Shown here piece by piece: positions 59,609 to 63,064 of a stretch of DNA of 63,064 nucleotides. Origin of the DNA: Micromonospora arida (GTDB taxonomy: Bacteria > Actinomycetota > Actinomycetes > Mycobacteriales > Micromonosporaceae); NCBI RefSeq assembly GCF_003857035.1, contig NZ_QGSY01000191.1:1-63064 (forward strand), read 5' to 3'. The notes below the pieces were generated by a model. That model did not search any database and had not been told where the DNA came from. It saw nothing but the letters and a program-made list of their open reading frames with translations. The translations under genes were made by a program, and so were the position numbers. How positions within the stretch are numbered: position 1 is the first letter of the stretch; each line of letters begins with the position of its first letter.

Positions 59609-59881
59609 GGCCAGTTCTTGTGAAACAGGCCTAGGCCCCCGGGCGCACAAGAGCGCACGGCGCCGTTTCGACAGTGGTCGGAACGTCGCCGTGCTCTGGC
59701 CGTCTCCCACCACCGCAGCCGTTCGGCGGTACGTCGGCGGGGACCTGGCTCGACCGGGCGTTCGCGCCGGTCAGCGTTGTCGATCCCCGGTCCGCACGGA
59801 TCCAAACCCGCCGGCGGTGGGGAATTCCACCATTTGCCAGTCCCGGCGTGACGCGCCGCCGGACGGGGTAAGAGCGTGGAC

Positions 59882-60274
59882 ATGGAGCATTTCACTATCG
59901 CGACTGTCGCCGAGAAGAGCCCGGACTTCCGGCGCGTGCTGTGGACCGGTGAGCACACCCAGCTGGTCATCATGACCATCCCCGCCGATGGGGAGATCGG
60001 CGAGGAGGTGCACGAGGACATCGACCAGATCCTCACCTTCGTGAGCGGCGTCGGCGAGGCGCGGGTCGCTGGCGCGAAGCGGAAGGTCGTCGCGGGCGAC
60101 CTGGTCGTGGTGCCGGCGGGCACCAAGCACAACTTCGTCAACACCGGTCCCAACCCGCTGGTGCTGTACACGGTCTACGGGCCGCCGGAGCACGCCGACA
60201 AGGCCGTGCACAAGACCAAGGAAGAGGCCGACGCGGCCGAGGCGGCGGGCGAGGACGAGCCACCGACCGAGTGA
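59882..60274 (+). CDS. Cupin-domain protein
   Basis: A 130-residue single-cupin protein: GEHTQLVIMTIPADGEIGEEVHEDIDQILTFVSGVGEA holds cupin motif 1 (with histidine in EEVHED and glutamine in DQ), and DLVVVPAGTKHNFVNTG motif 2 (final metal-binding histidine). LYTVYGPPEHADKAVHKTKEEAD is the conserved tail of this widespread subgroup. It may bind a metal ion; no reaction is known. ATG 59882 is used; GTG 59876 would add two residues. The last 15 residues are acidic and disordered. Confidence 0.85.
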   Translation: MEHFTIATVAEKSPDFRRVLWTGEHTQLVIMTIPADGEIGEEVHEDIDQILTFVSGVGEARVAGAKRKVVAGDLVVVPAGTKHNFVNTGPNPLVLYTVYGPPEHADKAVHKTKEEADAAEAAGEDEPPTE

Positions 60275-60316
60275 TCCGTACGGCCTGATCCGGGCCGATG
60301 CGGGTACCCCCGGCGG

Positions 60317-62116
60317 GTGGAGCAGCAGCCGCAGATTTCCGACTACGGGTTTCTCTCGGACTCTCGTTCGGGTGCCCTGGTCGGCAAGGACGGCTCGATC
60401 GACTGGTGGTGCCCGCACCGGTTCGACGGGTCGTCCGTGTTCGCGCGGTTGCTCGACCCGGGAGCCGGTCACTTCCGGCTGGCGCCGGTCGGGGTCGGTG
60501 GCCCGGGTCACCGGGTGGAGCGCGCGTACCTGCCGGACACGTTGGTGCTGCGGACGGTGCACCACACCCCGCACGGCAGCGTGGCGGTCACCGACGCGCT
60601 GGCCGCCGAGGTCGGTGCCCGCGCCCACGAACTGGGCAAGAACTCACCCGCCGTACTGATCCGGGTGGTCAAGGGGCTCTCCGGGCGGGTGCGGATGGCG
60701 TTGGACTTCGCGCCCCGCCCGGAGTACGGCCTGCTCACGCCGTACCTGCACGAACAGCCGGACGGCGGGGTGCTGGCCGGCGCGGGCCCCATGGTGCTGG
60801 TGTTGCGCGCCGGGGGTCTGCACCTGCGGGCGGGCACCGACCGGGTGACCCACGAGTTCGAGGTCTCCGCCGGCCAGGTGATCGGGATGGACGTCGCCTT
60901 CGGCGCGGCGTACGGCGACCCGCCGGCCCGGATGGACCCGCTGACCACCCTCGCCGAGACGACGCAGGCGTGGCGGGCGTTCCGGGAAACGCACGGGTAC
61001 TCGGGCCGCTACCCCGAACTCGTCAAACACAGCTCGACGGTCCTGACCGGCCTCACGTACGCCCGCAGTGGCGCGGTCGCCGCCGCGTTGACCTCGTCGT
61101 TGCCGGAACAGATCGGCGGCGACCGGAACTACGACTACCGCTACTCCTGGTTGCGGGACTTTTCATTGACGATGCGGGCGCTCTGGGTGGCGGCCTGCCC
61201 CGACGAGACGTCCCGGCTGTTCGCCTGGGCGACCCGCTCGATCGGCCGGTTCGGCGATGAGCCCGTGCCGGTGCTCTTCGGGCTGGAGGGGGAGCGTGAC
61301 CTCTCCGAGCACCACTGCGATCACCTGCGCGGCTACCGCGACAGTCGACCCGTGCGGGTCGGCAACGACGCCTGGCGGCAGCGGCAGCTCGACGTGCCGG
61401 GTGAGGTGATGTCGGCGGTGTGGCGGCTGCGCGACTACCTGGGCGCGCGATTCGAGGACGAGCTGCAGGAGATGGTGCTCGGGCTGACCGAGCAGGTGGC
61501 CGCGACGTGGCGCCTGCCGGACCGGGGCATCTGGGAGACCCGCGACGAGGAGCGCCACTACGTCTCGTCCAAGGTGTCCTGCTGGCTGACCATGGACCGG
61601 GCGGTGGGGCTCGCCGACCGGCTCGGTGATCGGGCCGACCCCCGTCGCTGGGCGCGGGTACGCGACGAGATCCGCGACACCGTGTTGCGCGAGGGGTGGA
61701 ACGAACGGATCGGGGCGTTCACCGGCGCTTTCGGATCGGCGGAGCTGGACGCCTCGGTGCTCGCCCTGCCGGTCACGCACTTCCTGCCGGCCACCGACCC
61801 GCGGATGCGCTCGACGATCAGGATGGTCGAGCGCGAGTTGGGCACCGAGGGCGGCCTGCTGCGGCGTTGGACGACCGACCCGGCCGGCTTCCTGCTGTGC
61901 TCGTTCTGGCTCGTGGAGTGTCTGGTGATGACGGGTGAGCCTCGGCGCGCCGAGGCGCTCTTCGAGCGGGTCGTCGGGTACGCCAACGACGTGGGGTTGT
62001 TCAGCGAGCAGATCGAGCTGTCCACCGGGATGCAGCTGGGCAACATGCCGCAGGCGCTCTCGCACATCGGGCTGATCAACGCGGCCTGGCGGATCACCGA
62101 GCCGGAGAGCTACTGA
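60317..62116 (+). CDS. Glycoside hydrolase family 15 protein (trehalase/glucoamylase-like)
   Basis: A 599-residue enzyme of the GH15 trehalase group: ISDYGFLSDSRSGALVGKDGSIDWWCPHRFDGSSVFARLLD (about 6-46) is the N-terminal beta-sandwich signature; GGDRNYDYRYSWLRDFSLTMRAL opens the (alpha/alpha)6 barrel; RGIWETRDEERHYVSSKVSCWLTMDRAV carries the probable acid glutamate (in GIWE) and LFSEQIELSTGMQLGNMPQALSHIGLINAA the probable base region. Actinobacterial members of this length hydrolyse trehalose or alpha-glucosides in the cytoplasm. GTG 60317 begins at the family start. Confidence 0.9.
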   Translation: MEQQPQISDYGFLSDSRSGALVGKDGSIDWWCPHRFDGSSVFARLLDPGAGHFRLAPVGVGGPGHRVERAYLPDTLVLRTVHHTPHGSVAVTDALAAEVGARAHELGKNSPAVLIRVVKGLSGRVRMALDFAPRPEYGLLTPYLHEQPDGGVLAGAGPMVLVLRAGGLHLRAGTDRVTHEFEVSAGQVIGMDVAFGAAYGDPPARMDPLTTLAETTQAWRAFRETHGYSGRYPELVKHSSTVLTGLTYARSGAVAAALTSSLPEQIGGDRNYDYRYSWLRDFSLTMRALWVAACPDETSRLFAWATRSIGRFGDEPVPVLFGLEGERDLSEHHCDHLRGYRDSRPVRVGNDAWRQRQLDVPGEVMSAVWRLRDYLGARFEDELQEMVLGLTEQVAATWRLPDRGIWETRDEERHYVSSKVSCWLTMDRAVGLADRLGDRADPRRWARVRDEIRDTVLREGWNERIGAFTGAFGSAELDASVLALPVTHFLPATDPRMRSTIRMVERELGTEGGLLRRWTTDPAGFLLCSFWLVECLVMTGEPRRAEALFERVVGYANDVGLFSEQIELSTGMQLGNMPQALSHIGLINAAWRITEPESY

Positions 62117-62172
62117 TCGGTCGGCGTTGTCTCCCGGCCGGAATCCTGCAACAGACCTGCAAGCGCCAGGCA

Positions 62173-62202
62173 TTGACGCTGATGGTTGGACGGTCCTAGC
62201 CT
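62173..62202 (+). promoter_or_regulatory. Promoter of the secreted carbohydrate-active protein
   Basis: TTGACG (62173-62178), an 18-base spacer and TAGCCT (62197-62202) form a good housekeeping-type promoter. Transcription would start near 62209, giving a leader of about 165 bases before GTG 62374. Confidence 0.6.
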
Positions 62203-62210
62203 CGGAGGCG

Positions 62211-62228
62211 TGGGAAAGGCCTTTCCCA
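62211..62228. promoter_or_regulatory. LacI-family operator
   Basis: tgggaaaggcctttccca is a perfect 18-bp palindrome placed at the predicted transcription start. Its form is close to operators of actinobacterial LacI-family sugar repressors, such as TGGGAGCGCTCCCA of CebR. Binding here would block initiation until a sugar inducer is present. Confidence 0.65.
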
Positions 62229-62373
62229 GGGCTTTGGTCCCGCTTCACCCCGCCTCGGATCCGGGCATCCGACGGAGGGTGCACACCGATCCCGTTCAGC
62301 GCAGCACACCGTGCGAACACGTCTCGGTACGGCGGCCGAGGGATCACCACCACATGCGTCAAGGAGGACACCT

Positions 62374-63064
62374 GTGCAGAAAAGACGACTCTCCGGCCGC
62401 CGACCACTCCTGCTGGCGGTGGGCGCCGGGGTGACCGCGGCGGCCCTCGCCGCCGGCATGACCTCGGCCTTCGCGGCCACCGTCTTCAGCGACGACTTCA
62501 ACGACGGCAACACCTCCGGCTGGTCCAAGTCCGGCGGCACCTGGACGGTCGACGGCTCCGGCGTGCTCAACCAGTCCAACGCCGGCAGTGAGCTGGCCCG
62601 CCAGTTCGCCGGCCAGACCAGCTGGACCGACTACTCCGTGCAGGCCCGGGTCAGGCCGACGAGCTTCGGCTCGTCCAGCGCACTGGTCGGGCTCGCCGCC
62701 CGCTCCACCAGCAGCACCAAGATGTACCGGCTGGCTCTGCTCGGCTCCGGCCGGGCCGAGCTCCAGGCGGTCAACGGAAGCTCCGTCACGGCGATCGGTT
62801 CCGCCGCGCTGGGCATCGGCACCGGCACCTGGTACACACTGCGCATCGAGACCAGCGGCAGCACCGTCCGCGGCTTCGTCAACGGCACCCAGATCGCCTC
62901 CGGCAGCAACAGCCTGGCCGGTGCGGGCCGGATCGGCCTGGTTACCGCGTACGCCAGTGGCGGCTTCGACGACGTCCTGGTCGACTCGTCCGGCGGCGGC
63001 ACCCCCACCACACCCCCACCGACGAAAGAGCCGGAGCCCGGGATCGTGGCGTCCACCTTCTGGC
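62374..63064 (+). CDS. Secreted carbohydrate-active protein, N-terminal part (truncated by the window end)
   Basis: GTG 62374 follows a near-perfect AAGGAGG ribosome site. The 230 visible codons start with an Arg-rich lead and a signal peptide (about 11-35, LLLAVGAGVTAAALAAGM, cleavage near AFA). Next comes a LamG/DUF1080-like concanavalin sandwich (about 36-205: VFSDDFNDGNTSGW, WTDYSVQARVRPTSF, MYRLALLGSGRAELQAV, TWYTLRIETSGSTVRGFVNG, GRIGLVTAYASGGFDDVLV). A TPTTPPP linker then leads into IVASTFW, where the window ends. In Micromonospora such a layout often precedes a pectate lyase or similar beta-helix enzyme, but no catalytic part is visible. The LacI-type operator supports a polymer-degrading role. 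Confidence 0.7.
   Translation, partial: MQKRRLSGRRPLLLAVGAGVTAAALAAGMTSAFAATVFSDDFNDGNTSGWSKSGGTWTVDGSGVLNQSNAGSELARQFAGQTSWTDYSVQARVRPTSFGSSSALVGLAARSTSSTKMYRLALLGSGRAELQAVNGSSVTAIGSAALGIGTGTWYTLRIETSGSTVRGFVNGTQIASGSNSLAGAGRIGLVTAYASGGFDDVLVDSSGGGTPTTPPPTKEPEPGIVASTFW

Noticed and set aside
1..63064. CRISPR array, tRNA/rRNA genes, insertion sequences or prophage
   Set aside because: No regularly spaced repeats, no tRNA-like cloverleaf, and no transposase, integrase or phage structural protein was recognised by eye. A tRNAscan and ISfinder search would be decisive.

Overview
The window is high-GC actinobacterial DNA (third codon positions almost all G or C, many GTG starts). Its gene families (XRE/TPR regulators, DUF4180, OGG-fold protein, YqeB-type protein, CU044_5270-like domain, PPOX/F420-type oxidoreductase, Tat-exported hydrolase) fit Micromonosporaceae, most likely Micromonospora or a close relative. 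That assignment is inference; no rRNA or tRNA gene was seen. Bases 1-77 are a Nextera/P7 sequencing adapter preceded by poly-T, so the left edge is an assembly end and not genome. The right edge cuts a secreted carbohydrate-active protein.

Layout. 78-4.8 kb: 5' part of a DUF3427-type helicase, an XRE/TPR regulator coupled to a GNAT enzyme, a flavoprotein, and a globin-FAD/NAD reductase fusion. 4.8-7.9 kb: an M16 peptidase homologue with a mutated zinc motif, a secreted Fn3-CBM protein and a small secreted inhibitor-like protein. 7.9-11.6 kb: a divergent pair made of a membrane-anchored kinase-like protein and an S-4TM pore-forming effector, the best candidate for an undescribed conflict system here. 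11.8-18 kb: DUF1963, OGG-fold, DUF4180 plus HTH pair, and a large AAA/TPR regulator. 17.8-22.7 kb: esterase and monooxygenase facing an AraC regulator, then a DrrAB-like exporter with an FMN reductase. 23.2-26 kb: an unrecognised large membrane protein, a small protein and a GNAT enzyme, apparently one operon. 26-33.5 kb: aldo-keto reductases, SDR, MmyB-type and LysR regulators, class A beta-lactamase-like protein and exported MBL protein.

33.5-44.9 kb holds two two-component/ABC modules in mirror orientation (33552-38710 and 41113-44924), separated by a membrane protein, a SOUL protein and a YqeB protein. 45-53.5 kb: ATPase/nuclease (DUF234), two paralogous small proteins with a CRND/PCRLHRWG signature, M15 peptidase, a caspase-like protein, F420-type oxidoreductase, NAD(P)-binding protein, class C serine hydrolase, pentapeptide protein and an anchored carbohydrate-binding-like protein. 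53.5-63 kb: DacB, aquaporin, monooxygenase, HesB-like protein, beta family protein, sulfotransferase, cupin, GH15 enzyme, and the truncated secreted enzyme behind a LacI-type operator.

Two genome-style features recur. At least thirteen genes have a TANNNT hexamer 5-7 nt before their start codon and no Shine-Dalgarno, suggesting leaderless mRNAs. Several convergent gene pairs are separated by long hairpins without a U tract. No CRISPR array, integrase, transposase or prophage was seen.
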